A stretch of DNA of 64,000 bases from Anniella stebbinsi. Its lineage: Eukaryota > Chordata > Lepidosauria > Squamata > Anniellidae. Each line of letters opens with the position of its first letter. The stretch's first letter is position 1. This document shows positions 22,923-34,446 of this stretch, piece by piece. The notes under the pieces were generated by a model. The model searched no databases. It had not been told where the DNA came from and saw nothing but the letters and a program-made list of their open reading frames with translations. The DNA lies in NCBI GenBank assembly GCA_029215795.1, contig JARDYH010000005.1, positions 158,435,814 through 158,499,813 on the forward strand, read 5' to 3'. The translations under genes were made by a program, and so were the position numbers.

Positions 22923-23880
22923 GCACTTTCCCATTGAGAAATACAGTTATGCCTGGACCTATCATTCTGAAATTTTACACACATATCAAGTGAAGTGCCC
23001 AAGTTTCCTGTTTGTATCTTCAAAAATAAAAAAGTGGGAGGCATAACTGTATTTCTCAATGGGAAAGTGCTTTCCAATGATTTCCTATGGGCAAGTGCTT
23101 TCCAATGATTTCCTATAGGCCACACAAGGCAAGCGCCTATGTTTCTGAAATTTCACACACATAGGTCCCAAGGTACCACCTACAATGTGGCAAAGTTTCA
23201 TGTGTGTAACTTTAAAAATGACAAAGTTATAGGTGTTTCTTTCCTCATTGTTTCAAAAATTAATTGCCACACAAGGCAAGCTCCAATGTTTCTGAAATTT
23301 CACACACATATCAAGGCAAGTGGTACCTGTAACGTGCCCAAGTTTCCTGTTTGTATCTTCAAAAATAAAAAAATGGGAGGCATAAATGTATTTACCCCAC
23401 TACTACCCATTTTTCTAAAAATTAATTGCCACACAAGACAAGCACCTACGTTTCTGAAATTTCACACACATAGGTCCGAAGGTATCACCTACAATGTGGC
23501 AAAGTTTCATTTGTGTAACTTTAAAAATGACAAAGTTATAGGCATTTCTGGGTATTTATTAAAAAATTAATTGCCACAAAACGCATGCACCAATCTTTCT
23601 GAAATTTCTCACAGATAACTGTCCCTAACCAGTGTATAATTTGCCCAGGTTTCATCCTTCTATCTTTAAAAATGAAAAAGTTATAGGCGTTTTTGTAAAA
23701 CAATACTTGGCTATGGGAAAAAGCATTCAAAATGGCGTCCGATCCGGATCGGACCTCATCGGATCGGATCGGATAGGATCGGAGGTTGATCGGATCAGAT
23801 CGGATCAGATCGGATTTTCCCAATTTTGGGGCGGATCGGATTCGGATCGTGGATCGGATCCGATCCGATGCACACCCCTA
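22923..23880. mobile_element. hAT-type element with alternating internal repeats, right end present
   Basis: Ends GATGCACACCCCTA at 23880 after an array of GGATCGG units (23738-23865), the same terminus and subterminal motif as the GATCGG elements. The interior is different: four tandem units of 145-162 bp start at 23119, 23266, 23428 and 23573 (GCCACA-AA-GCA...TTTCTGAAATTTC). The left boundary is a 32-bp inverted repeat, 22923-22954 against 23039-23070. No left TAGGG terminus or target duplication was identified, so it is probably truncated. Confidence 0.65.
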
Positions 23881-24379
23881 GTTCCATGGCTAATTTTTGC
23901 AGGGTAATAGTATTTTATACTCTTTCTGAATGCTATGTCGCTAGTCTGTTGTACTAGATTTTCTGCCCTTGTCAACTGCTTCATTTGTTCAGTGGTAGCA
24001 GTGTGGTGAATCTGGAGTATGAATCCCAACTTAAAATGGATGGGGAAAGACTGTTAAATGTTAGGAAAGGTGAGGCTATGGTCATCCAATGAAGGATTTG
24101 CAGTCAGAAAACACATTTGAAGGAAAGCAAGACTGTACTTCAAACTACAGCAAAAGCTACAAAAGTAGGAGCGAGTGAAGTTAATTTCAGATACACTGAA
24201 TGTCTCACTTGTTCTTTATATCAGTTATTTTAACATTAACATATTCTGTAGAACAGGTTTGTCTTAATTATGAGTGGTAGAATCAGACATGTGATCAAGG
24301 TCATGTTGGGTTGGGCATGCCCACTTGGGGGCCAGCCATGTTGCCCTCCTTTTTGGTATCCAAAATATGATCACCCTAT
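23881..24379. other. No recognisable feature
   Basis: Nothing supported on either strand. Confidence 0.4.
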
Positions 24380-24668
24380 ATGGAACGCTCTCCCCAAGGA
24401 AGTTAGACTGGCCCTTCTTGGTTTAGTTTTAGACAGGCTGTTAAAACATGTTTCATTCTGCATGGCTTTTTAATATTTTTAATGTATTAGTGTCACACTT
24501 CGCTTTTAATTTTTTCTCCTGCTCATAAAACTGCCATTGCTGATGTCATAAAGTTTTTAAATTAAAAAATAAAATAAAATGTTTTTAAGTTTTCATTGTA
24601 AGTCGCTTTGTTGGCCCTATTTGGGCTAAAAAGCGACTCAATTTTTTAATAAATAAATAAAAATAAAT
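24380..24668 (+). mobile_element. L2/CR1-type LINE 3' remnant
   Basis: The plus frame WNALPKEVRLALLGLVLDRL-LKHVSF is a decayed LINE C-terminus. It is followed by the tail TTTTCATTGTAAGTCGCTTTG and AAATA repeats. Confidence 0.6.
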
Positions 24669-24984
24669 GTGGTTAATCCTGAACCTGTTTAACCCACTTA
24701 ATCGGGAAACTTTTAGGGACAAACTAGATTATATTCATCTGGTTTGGCATGGTGTGCCTGATTTTTTAAAAAAAACAAATAACAAGTAGTGTCTGTAGTT
24801 GTGTGTATGTGTGTATATATGTGTGAGAGAGAGTTGGGTTGAACTGTGGTACTGAGCAAGGTAGGGAACCTCTTTAGCATGAGGGTTGAATTTAATTTTG
24901 GAGAATTTCTCGTGGACCACATTCCAGTGGTGGGCAGAGCCTAAGGCAAAGGAGGTGGGGCCAAAGGCGAAAATGGTGGGCCAA

Positions 24985-25030
24985 AATAATAATAATAATA
25001 ACAACAACAACAACAACAACAACAATAATA
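24985..25030. repeat. (AAT)n(CAA)n microsatellite
   Basis: AAT units followed by about ten CAA units and AATAATA, at the 5' end of the second R4 fragment. Confidence 0.9.
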
Positions 25031-25746
25031 TACAGGATCAAGTTATAGCCACCAAGAACTACCAAAAATACATCATAAAAGATAACAATGTAACAACAGA
25101 CCTATGCAGGAAATGCCATCAGTTCCAGGAAACAATAGACCACATAACAGGAGGATATAAAATTCTGGCAGGAATGGACTATACAGACAGACACAATACA
25201 GCTGCAAAAATAATTCACCAACAACTAGCCACCAAATTCAACCTTATCAAGCAATCTACACCATACTATACATACTCACCTGAAACAATCTTGGAAAATG
25301 CAAATAATAAAATATACTGGGACAGAAGAATTCATACCAACAAGACAATATCCTGCAACCGACCAGACATAATGTTCATAGACAAAAAAGAAAAAAACAC
25401 ATACCTCATCAATATAGCAATACCGAATGACAAAAATGTTGATGAAAAGGAAGAAGAAAAGAGAGACAAATATACACCACTGGTCATGGAAGTCAAAGAA
25501 CTATGGCATCAGGAAAAGGTCACAATTATTCCATTAGTCACCTCAGTTACTGGCATCACATCAAAAAAACTATACAGAAAACCTTCAGAAACTGGGCCTA
25601 CCAAAATACATCCCCACCAACATCCAGAAAGCGGTCATACTTAAAACATACTCAATTGTTGGGAAATTCATGAATCTGTAAAAGACAGCATGACCACTGG
25701 TCTAGACCAGTGGTCTAGAAAAACTGCCACGAGTGAGAAAGAGATG
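25031..25746 (+). mobile_element. R4/Dong-clade LINE, 5'-truncated copy
   Basis: Begins TACAGGATCAAGTTATAGCC, homologous to 7415 onward in the first copy. The open frame (in frame to 25644) carries CRKCHQFQETIDHITGGYK, in which the finger's last Cys is replaced by Tyr, and the nuclease segment CNRPDIMFIDKKEKN ... YLINIAIPNDKN with intact PD and PND. It is bounded by AAT microsatellites on both sides, as is copy 1. The C-terminus is frameshifted near 25.55 kb. Confidence 0.88.
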
Positions 25747-25747
25747 A

Positions 25748-25777
<30 letters not shown>
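25747..25777. repeat. (AAT)n microsatellite
   Basis: About ten AAT units at the 3' end of the R4 fragment. Confidence 0.9.
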
Positions 25778-25778
<1 letters not shown>

Positions 25779-27825
25779 CCTGAGAGGATTAGGATGTTAG
25801 CCCTTTGGCCATGCCCATGTTCTGATTGGAATCCCCTCCAGTTTGCATGCTATTCGTAATGGGAAGAATTGTGGCATGACAGGTCAAACAATTGTGAATA
25901 ACATAATCCCTAGTTTGGCCTTGAGTTCTAGTATTATGAGAGAAGGAGGGTGTGTGGGAAACTCTCTGTTCAGAACATGCAAACATTTACAGACAAGGAT
26001 AAGTAACATACCAAGCAACTCTTAGCTTGTTTTCTGTAATCACAGACCTCCCTTCTCCTCCCCTCAAAGAAGCTTCTTAAGGCTCTGTGAAATAGAGCCA
26101 GGGCCCTGGGAAATAGGTCCAGGGCTCAGCCCCCATGAGTCCAGATCTAGCAACACCCATGCACTGTGGCAACTTATGGTGTTCTTCAGCCATGAGGCTT
26201 AAAGTAATTCTGGCTTTGATCGCTTTGTTAGGTGAAGATAAAACCTACATTAGTCAAGAGATGGTCCATTTATGTTACAAATTCCTTTCCTCTGCTTGGT
26301 CAACCTCATTGGCAACCATCAGATATTAATGCAAATAGCAATTTAAGTCTTACGTATAGAGATGGTTATGCGGAAGAATTCTACGCATGTTCAATCAGGA
26401 AAAAGTCCCATTGGGTAAGGTGTTTAGGATTGCAGCCTTAGAGACTAACTGAGTTATGGTGGCATGGACTTTGATTGGCAACAATTTGCTGAATCATTTT
26501 TATATTGGAGACGATTAAGTTCTATTGATGAAATAGGCTGATGACTATGCTTATGGTCATAATCCATAATGTGTCTCTGTGGTGTCATAGAGCACATCAT
26601 GGTGTGGATAAGGCCAGGGCAACCCCGTTTTCTGGCTTAATACACCATGCAATCCAGAAGGTTGGTAGGGCCACTTCCAAGTAGGAATCTCTCTTGTGTA
26701 ATTTCCATCACCACTCTCTGGGGTTCCTAGTTTTGCACTGCTGAATCAGGGAGAATCATCAGAATTTCTCACTATAGGTAAACGTCTATGACCTCACTGG
26801 TTTAAATGAAGTCATCTTTGTGCCAGGTATTGCACACCAGTAATGAAGGATATGTTTTTGACATACAGTTGACTGGATCACAGATATCTTGATAGGGTTT
26901 TCTGTTAATATACTTGCTTGGGAGACATATTTCCAGGCTATTTCTCCATGATCAGGGAATAAGCCCTTCTGGAACATGAATAACTGGGGTTGGGGTTGGG
27001 ATTTAGCTCAAATTTACTAGGAGAACTTTTTCTCATTGTAACCCTGACTCTATTCAGCAAGAGGACAGGCTGCTGATTCTCCAGTAGAGCTGGCTAGAAA
27101 TAAATGCATTGTTTGAAATACAAAGAGCTGAACTTTTGGTAGTGGAGTGCCCTTGTAAGGTACTTGGGAGTGAGCAATAGAGCCCTCCCCTCGTCTAAAT
27201 TCTTGTTGACAAGCTGATAAAATGTGGGCTTGCCTATACAATGCTATGGTTAGGTGGATTAGTAATTGGTTGATGGTTCAGATCCATTAACCCAACATCT
27301 CCATGGCAACCAGATCCTTGAAGAAGTAGTGGTTAGAATTGCATCGGGGTTTTCTAGTGGTAGAGATGAAGAGGCTCTCTAAAATGATCAATAGATCTAT
27401 CTGTTTCAAAATAAATCATTAATACTAATCACTGTGGTAAAATATAGTTGAGAATATGGACTATGCGTGGCCAAAGAAAATTAACTTAAAATATATATTT
27501 AATTGTTTTTGGAAATGTGCCAACTCAAGCTTTTTCAGACCATCACTAGAGAGTAGTAGCCATCTGGGATTCTTGGGGCCTTGTAGACATTGCTTCAATT
27601 AGTAATACCAAATCCTAAACAGGAAGTACCTCACAAAAGGATACTTTCTGCTTGGGGATATCAGAGCTATTATTAATGTTTTGAATGAATTATTGCAGTT
27701 GCCTCCCTAATTTAAAGAAAAAACGTTGCAAGCGCAGACAAGCTGTCTGCACTTAGAAGAATCTCCAAATCAATCTAAATTGACTCGGACTAAACCAATT
27801 AGCTTTGGATTGATTCAGACTTGTC
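25778..27825. other. No recognisable gene
   Basis: About 2 kb of unique-looking sequence. Short open frames lack domains, and no splice-supported exon was found. Confidence 0.4.
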
Positions 27826-28169
27826 CCACTCTGCACTCTCAGGTTCTCCAGTCGGCCAAGACTAGGTTGACAACCGTTACCCAGAGGACCTTCTGCCGCT
27901 CCCAGACTGTGGAACGACCTGCTGGGAGAGATCCACCAACTTACCAGTCTTCTAGAATTTAAGAGAGTTATAAAGACAGATCTTTTCCGGCAGGACTACC
28001 CAGCCAAATTTTAAGACTTGTGTTAATTTTTATATGCTTTTAATCAGTTTAATGTATTTTATATTGTCTGTATGATGTTGTTCCCCACCTCGATCCGGAA
28101 GGGAGAGGTGGGTAAGAAATAAATTATTATTATTGTTGTTGTTGTTGTTGTTGTTATTATTATTATTAT
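27826..28169 (+). mobile_element. L2-type LINE 3' end with (TTA/TTG)n
   Basis: CTCTCAGGTTCTCCAGTCGG..., then wording for RLTTVTQRTFCRSQTVERP, a frameshifted form of the 16.3-kb copy. The tail CCTCGATCCGGAAGGGAGAGG is followed by TTA and TTG units. Confidence 0.75.
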
Positions 28170-28179
28170 CTGTTTCTAG

Positions 28180-28244
28180 GTCTTCTGAATCACCCCGCCT
28201 CACCTCGGATTTGGGATTCGGATCCGAAACGATGCACAGCCCTA
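28180..28244. mobile_element. hAT-type element, right-end fragment
   Basis: CGGATTTGGGATTCGGATCC ... GATGCACAGCCCTA matches the right terminus of the hAT elements here. Only about 65 bp. Confidence 0.5.
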
Positions 28245-30560
28245 GAATATGTAGCCTAAATATTCTTTTCTCCATCTTTCTCATCCACCAATTAACAAAA
28301 GAGTCAGAGCTCAATAAATAAATATAACTAGACAAAGTGTGTATGTAGCCACCACTTCAAGACATTTATCCAAGCCTGGCATATTGGTGCTACCATTGGT
28401 AGAATGGTAGCTCTACTTCTCATCTGGATTATCACCAGGGAACTTCCCCTTGGAAAATATAGACTAGGGACAGACAACCAGTGCTGTAATTTACAAACTT
28501 CCACAAACTTGTTCATCATGTGGAAACTTCCTAAGAGAATGATGGTGGAAGAGGGTTATCAGGAAGATGGTACCATTGGGTTGACTGTAGCCATCCTGAT
28601 AGTACACATTGGAGGGACAGTCTTTGTATTTCTATATCACCATGGAATCATGTTTTGGGAGGTTCATGAAGGAAAGTCCATTGGTTTATTTACTCAAAAT
28701 TTGGGTGGACAGGCATTTGTCAGGGATACTATTATTTTAGGCTAGGCAGGCTAGGCAAAAGGGTTTTGGCCTATGTGATATGCTGAGCGTGCTCCAACAT
28801 TATAAATAAATTCTTTCTTCTCTCTGGTTTGGGATGATAACCCAACCACCATCACCACATGCCATTAACGCACTCACCCCTCCACACAACACTTTAAACA
28901 ACTAGCTTTGAGCTAAACAATTTGCAAGCCAGTTGTTTCTCTCAGTTGCTTATTTGGGCGGAATAGCATACCGTCAGTAGTTTCTGAGTGGCGTGATACC
29001 CTCCACACAACACAATAAGCAACACAACTGACGATTGTTTCCCCCTCCCTCAGTTGCTTAATGTGTTGTCTGAATGCAGCCACTGTGTCAGCAACTGCAT
29101 ATTGTAAAGAGGAGTGTTGTATCAGTATCATGTTCTCCTGCACTGTACCATTTCTGACCTCAGAGGTACACTGTGTACCTCGACAGTTCTTCACTGCTTT
29201 TTAGGAGCTGTGGCCCCAGACAGCTCAACACAATCCCCAAGAGAAGTTTTCTTAATAGCTGGTTATTCTAATCTGCTGCATCATCAAGGGAAGTCCTAAT
29301 TCCTCAAATGCTAAATGTTGAATATTGTTTCTCAGCAATATGTAGAAAGGCAACTTGGGTGGCCCAGCACTGCATCACAATGTGTTGTCTACCACGGAAT
29401 GAAGAACCTTCAACTCCCACACTTCTTGTCTCAACCAAGAAGACAGGGTAGCTTAGTGTGACACAGACTGACATTTTTAATTATGGTGGAAGCGTCTTGA
29501 ACATACTTTCTAAGCCCTAAAAACAGGTGACTCAGAATGCTGCAAATGTGTATGTTGAACCCACTCAAACCATATTTTAGGATGTCTGTCTTCACCCTTT
29601 GTCAATTTGACAGCTGGATCAGCCCAAAGCATGATCTGTTGTTGCCCCAAAGGGCATTAGCTATTCAATGCACCTGCTACTTACATTAGCAGCTGGCACC
29701 TGTGTGTGCAATGTTGCTGGGGCACACCTGCGATGTAGGTGGAAAAGTGGCATGACTAACCAATCAGCTCAAAGAGGAACTTGGCAGAGATGGGGCCCAG
29801 TCCTCCCAAGGGGGCCCAATCTTGTCACCAGCTACAGAGAGGGTAGGCGGTAGTGTGTGCTGCTGCACAACAATGGGTCAGCCCTCCTGGCTACTGGAGC
29901 CTCCTACAGGTGCCTGATTATGCCAACTCTTGGTGCAGGCTCTGCTGTACCAAACCTCCACGACTTCATCCCCATCCCCAACGATGTTTTAATACATGAG
30001 CTACATTTACTTCCAATCATTCCCTTGTTAGTCACCCTCTCCCTCCCCTCCCCTTGTGTAACTCCCCCCTCTTCAGAAATCTCATTAGTCTTAACAAAAT
30101 TATGTGAGTCAAACTTCAGCATTTGCTTCTAATTTTAAATGTTGACATTGGCAACTGTGAGACACATGAATTGACCCCTCTTCCCCCTCCATATATTTTG
30201 CTGTTCTCTATCTCATCTTATCAAAGTGCTTTTAGTTTCCCTGGGAATCCTAATTTTGCTTCCAGTTTGGGCAAAATCCAGTCTCAATTGTAACTGTAAG
30301 CTGCTTGCGATGATGCATTTCTCTCCCTTTTAGTATCCTGTCAAGTGTCAAAGTATGCTGAAGTCACTATATAAGGCACTATATAAGAATGCAAAACTAA
30401 TTGATTTACTGGTAGGAAGTTCCCTGGGGCCTGGTTTGGTCTGCCTCCTTTCTTATCAGTTTTCTTTCTGCCCTTGTCTTGATGACCCCTACCCCACCCG
30501 TGGGTCTCTTCCCCTTGCCCTGGGATTCTCCCGGTTGTCTTTTGACTCAGCATTCTATGC
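28245..30560. other. Mostly unassigned; MITE pieces at 28.86-29.08 kb
   Basis: 28860-29080 holds repeated CCTCCACACAACAC / CAGTTGCTTA wording in both orientations, ending GTGTTGTCTGAATGCAGCC, a diverged relative of the CCTGTTCAG foldback. No gene was recognised in the remainder. Confidence 0.4.
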
Positions 30561-30698
30561 CCTACCCAGGTGCTGACACACATCTCCCTTCCCCTGCTAT
30601 AGACTACATTGCAATGTCTGAGAAGTGGCTTCCACTCTGGGCGGAGACCGAGCTATTTGAGTAGCTCCTAACTCTGGTTTATCTGGTCCTCAAGGGTT

Positions 30699-30704
30699 TA
30701 TAAA
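30699..30704 (+). promoter_or_regulatory. TATA box of the proline-rich gene
   Basis: TTTATAAAGCC, a strong TATA box, about 30 bp before a short candidate first exon and in a locally GC-richer stretch (GCCAGGCGGAGCCC). The start of transcription is inferred at about 30730. Confidence 0.6.
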
Positions 30705-30729
30705 GCCAGGCGGAGCCCTCTAAATACCA

Positions 30730-30797
30730 AAGCCGTGCAGCTGAGAGGAGCTTTTGCCTTCCCGAGGGAACCCAAGCCTGCATTTTCCAGCCCTTAG
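30730..30797 (+). other. Candidate non-coding exon 1 of the proline-rich gene
   Basis: From the inferred start to a donor TTAG|GTAGAT at 30798. It contains no ATG, so it would be 5' UTR. A short non-coding exon behind a TATA box, followed by a single coding exon, is a common layout for small vertebrate structural-protein genes. The pairing with exon 2 is an inference. Confidence 0.45.
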
Positions 30798-32461
30798 GTA
30801 GATAATAAGCTAGACAATTTACTTCAAATGTTATAGAATGGGGATCAAGGGCAGGGTTTTCGTAAAGTGAGCTGTGCGTGGGATGGGATTGTGGATTGGC
30901 TGAGAGTTCTAGTTAGGAAAATAAAAGTGGACAGGATTTGATTTGTAAAAACAGAGGTATGGGATTTACAGAGGAAGCTATCTGATACAATGCCAGACTG
31001 CTTGTCCATCTAGCCTTGACTGACAACGGATCTCTGGGGTCTCAGGCAGAGAATGATTTCCCTCGTCACTGCTGCCAGCTGATCCTTTTAACTGGAGATC
31101 TCTGGGATTGAACTTTATGCACGTGAGACATGCACTTTATCATGGAGCTATGGTCTCTCCTCAAAGAGCTTAACCTGGATAATAGGCCTAAACAGCATTC
31201 AGTTCCCAAAATGGCAGTGCTGGCTCCAGGATGTTGGAGCCTTTGGGCATAGCACCCTCAGTGGGGGCCCCAAACCTAGAAGAGGTGGAGCGTGCAAACG
31301 GAGAATTGTCTTCGGTTGCACCCAGTCTTCTTGGACATTTTGTTTGAAGTGGAAATGGTAGCACTGTTAGGGCATTAGACCCTCTGCCCCCCCTTGGGGC
31401 CCTGGCAAATGCCCTCTAGAGCTGGCCCTGCAAACTTGCTACCAATGACAAAGCTCAGCCTTGGAATGCTGAGATTAACTGAAGAGAGCTCTTATTTTGA
31501 AATGAGTGGAGTGCATTTTGGGTAATTACAGACCACTTGCAATAATCTGGGATTAAGGGGGCTTCCCAATACGTTTGAGTCTTGGCATGTTGGAAATTAA
31601 GCATTGTTTTGGACTCTGTCTGGATGGAAGCCACATGACCCTTCGAGTTCTTCTGACATGGTGCTTTATGGACCATCTAATGACCATGGTGTATTTGCTT
31701 ATAATACACAGTCTCAGATCGAGAACATGAGCTAGTATGTTTAAAGTTTGATACAAAAGATTATTTTCCTATGTAAGGGTATGTGCCATGATAAGTATAA
31801 CTGTTCTGGCAGGCAAGTGGACAGGAAGAGTTTGGCATAAAGAGAGCATAATGTGCTCAACCTATCTGATATGGCAAGCATATTCCTGGTACTGGTGGAG
31901 CAGGAAAAACCAAGGGTCTTTCTAGTGTACTTCCTACTCCCTGGCCATGCTCTCTGGTTTCATACATATGATTGGAGAGTCAGAAATAGCAGCTTTAAAT
32001 TGTAGGAATGTAGAATTGTAGGAAATGCAGGAAAAAAACCTTATTTTAGAGCTGAAATGAAATTTCACCAAACTTAGAAATCTAACACAGTTTCCAGTTT
32101 CAGAATTAAGATTTGAATGTTGAAATTTGCAATTACAGCTAGTCATTTGAGTTTTAGAATCTCACTTTGACATCAATGTTTGAAGTTTGCTTACCAATTG
32201 TGATTGGTGGAAGTTTCTTGTAGTTTGTCAAAGATGAACGGCAGCTACATGTCAGGTGTCAAATCTTGTCAACTCTTTGCAGATACATGTCGATTACTAT
32301 CCTAACCTCATTGCTACTGTGTGCTGACCATTAGTGACTCTAAAATGTTGACTGCTACATGTCAGATTCTCTCAGCAGTCAGAGGCTGTTAAATGTTGAG
32401 AAATCTTCATATTTTCCTCTTCTAGATTCTCTGGGCCTGCATCCTTCTGTGGATCCCCACC

Positions 32462-32863
32462 ATGTCTTCAAGTCGCTCAGGGCCTGGTCCTTCTGGACCA
32501 CCTGGTATCCCTCCTGTGCCGAAACCTGACAATCCTTTGGTTCCAGTTCCAGGGAAGCCCTGGGCTGAGGGGCCTCCCAAGCCTGAAGGTCCTCAACCAT
32601 TGGGGCCTCTGGTGCCTGGAAAACCATGGCCAGAGGGCCCTCCTGCATCTCCAGATCCTAGGCAACCAAGATCTCCTCAACCGCCAACACCTTCAGGGCC
32701 TACCAACCCAAGGCCATTTCCTGGACCATCAAGTCCTCCAAAGCCACCCCTGCCAGATGATCCTTATCCACCTTTTCCTCTTGTGCCTGTTGCACCTTGG
32801 CCACCACTGCCTGAATGGGATGATTCAGGGAAGCCGCCTACAGACCCCTCTGATGAGGATTAA
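32462..32863 (+). CDS. Proline-rich protein, 133 aa
   Basis: The open frame begins at an ATG in a strong initiation context (CCCACCATGT) 36 nt after a splice acceptor (TTTTCCTCTTCTAG, exon from 32426). About 52 of 133 residues are Pro. It opens MSSSRSGPGPSGPPGIPPVP, has a two-fold internal repeat (VPGKPWAEGPPKPEGP and VPGKPWPEGPPASPDP) and ends in an acidic tail (EWDD ... DPSDED). No folded domain is expected; it looks like a structural or secreted low-complexity protein. Oddity: the 12 codons between acceptor and ATG are open and read ILWACILLWIPT, which looks like a signal-peptide core. An upstream coding exon in phase 0 would turn this into a secreted protein. The codon just before the acceptor is TAG, so that reading needs splicing. 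Orthologue not recognised. Confidence 0.65.
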   Translation: MSSSRSGPGPSGPPGIPPVPKPDNPLVPVPGKPWAEGPPKPEGPQPLGPLVPGKPWPEGPPASPDPRQPRSPQPPTPSGPTNPRPFPGPSSPPKPPLPDDPYPPFPLVPVAPWPPLPEWDDSGKPPTDPSDED

Positions 32864-33139
32864 CTTTCCTTCTAGCCATGTTCTCTAGGGACTCCTCTGA
32901 CTGATACAGAACAATGCCTTAACTTGCCCCACACATGTATATATTTCTATGCCCAGTTGATTTCAGGAAAGATTATTTCAAATCCAGACAGGTCTCTGAT
33001 GTAACTCTTTCCTGAATGGTTCCTGGAAATCAAATGACAACTGAAAAAGGAGAGGATTCATCTCCACTGTATTTATTATTCATTGATGAAATAATTCCAA
33101 GACCTTTGTGATGGTGAATATGCTAGGCAAATTCCACGT

Positions 33140-33322
33140 GCCCACCCACCCACCCACCCACCCATTCACACACCATCCAACTTACATATAGCACACTTTG
33201 ACCTGAAATACAAACCAGTCTTTGAGTTCATCTGATCTGTGTCTGCAATCTGTCTGTCTGTCTATCTGTCCATCCATCCATCCATCCATCCATCATCCAT
33301 CCATCCATCCATCCATCCATCA
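33140..33322. repeat. Tetranucleotide repeats in the 3' UTR
   Basis: (CCCA)n at about 33140-33165 and (CTGT)/(CCAT)n at about 33245-33322, within the presumed 3' UTR of the proline-rich gene. Confidence 0.85.
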
Positions 33323-33407
33323 TTCTGTATGATCCAGAGCTCTTATTTGTTTTATTACCAGCTGGAAAACAATTCTGACTGTTACTTGTATTGTAAAAGA
33401 AACTTCC

Positions 33408-33413
33408 AATAAA
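33408..33413 (+). terminator. Polyadenylation signal of the proline-rich gene
   Basis: CCAATAAAAG, 545 nt after the stop codon, with a TG-containing stretch (AATATGTCTC) about 20 nt further on. A canonical AATAAA in the expected place supports a real terminal exon. Confidence 0.6.
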
Positions 33414-33429
33414 AGATTTCAATTAGAAA

Positions 33430-34130
33430 TATGTCTCAACTGCTTTAATGCAACCTCCTCCAATATTTGCATGATTGTAAAGTGTCTGCCTCACCCTTGC
33501 GTCCAGCCTCTCTGGTCTAAGTATTTAGGAAGCTGACACTGAAAGCAGTAATTAACAAAAGCCAGTTACCACTTCTGTGTTTCAGAATCTTGGCTTGCAA
33601 ACCCAGAGGGTAGAAATGCACTAAACCTGTTGCAAAGTCATTAGCGAATGATGATATACTATGAACTGTGTTTATCCTGTGCCCAAACCATTTGTAATCA
33701 GGGAAATGTCCCGTAAACCATGGGCTGTCTAACAACTCCTGCTTCTTGTGGGGGAGAAAGGCTTTGTAACCATCCTGCAGAAAAAGAAACATCTACTGAG
33801 GGGTAAGAGAATAAGAAACAATGAGTTTCTGGGGTAGTGAATTGCAGCAACTGAGCTGCGAAGTATAAAGTATGTGAATCAAATTTCACCTTTATAGGAA
33901 GTTGCTTTATCGGTCCATCTAACTCATATTGGCACTAGGATGGACAAATCTGAAAATTCTGGTTTCTCTGGCCAGATCTACACCTTGTGTCAAAACATTA
34001 CGATCCCATCTCGGTAACGCTGTATCCCTCTTGAGCATTTATACCTCATAGGTCACACAATGACATTTGTTGAAGTATTTTGGAAAATATGGAATAAAAA
34101 GCAGGAAATAACACTATGAATGCAGTATGT
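33430..34130. other. No recognisable feature
   Basis: Nothing supported between the poly(A) site and the large hAT element. Confidence 0.4.
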
Positions 34131-34446
34131 GCAATGGGTAGGGATGTGCACGCCCGTAATTATCTTATCGTATTGTTATTGGAATTTCAGACCAAAAAAA
34201 TTATCGTCACCGATAATATCGTAGGTGGGCCGTATCATATTGTATCGTATTTCCGATAATTACCAGAAATACGATATTATATCGTTTCTCCATTTTGCCC
34301 TATAGTTGATTTTTGAGTCAGAGCAAGGCCTAAAACTTCTTAATTTCCCAAGTTGCAGGTTTGAAACTTCGTCAAAGTGCAGACTGAGTGTTGCTAGTCA
34401 TGTGTACCAAATTACAGAACAATAGGTGTAAGCGTTACTCAGAAGT

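Noticed and set aside
21203..23880. Single 2.7-kb hAT element from the TAGGGGTGTG at 21203 to the CACACCCCTA at 23880
   Set aside because: Flanking 8-mers (CTTGCCAC and GTTCCATG) do not match, and the subterminal arrays differ (TATCG against GGATCGG); treated as two elements.
28404..28745. 113-codon plus-strand frame with hydrophobic segments
   Set aside because: No signal sequence at the start, no splice or promoter support, and no recognisable family; compatible with chance.
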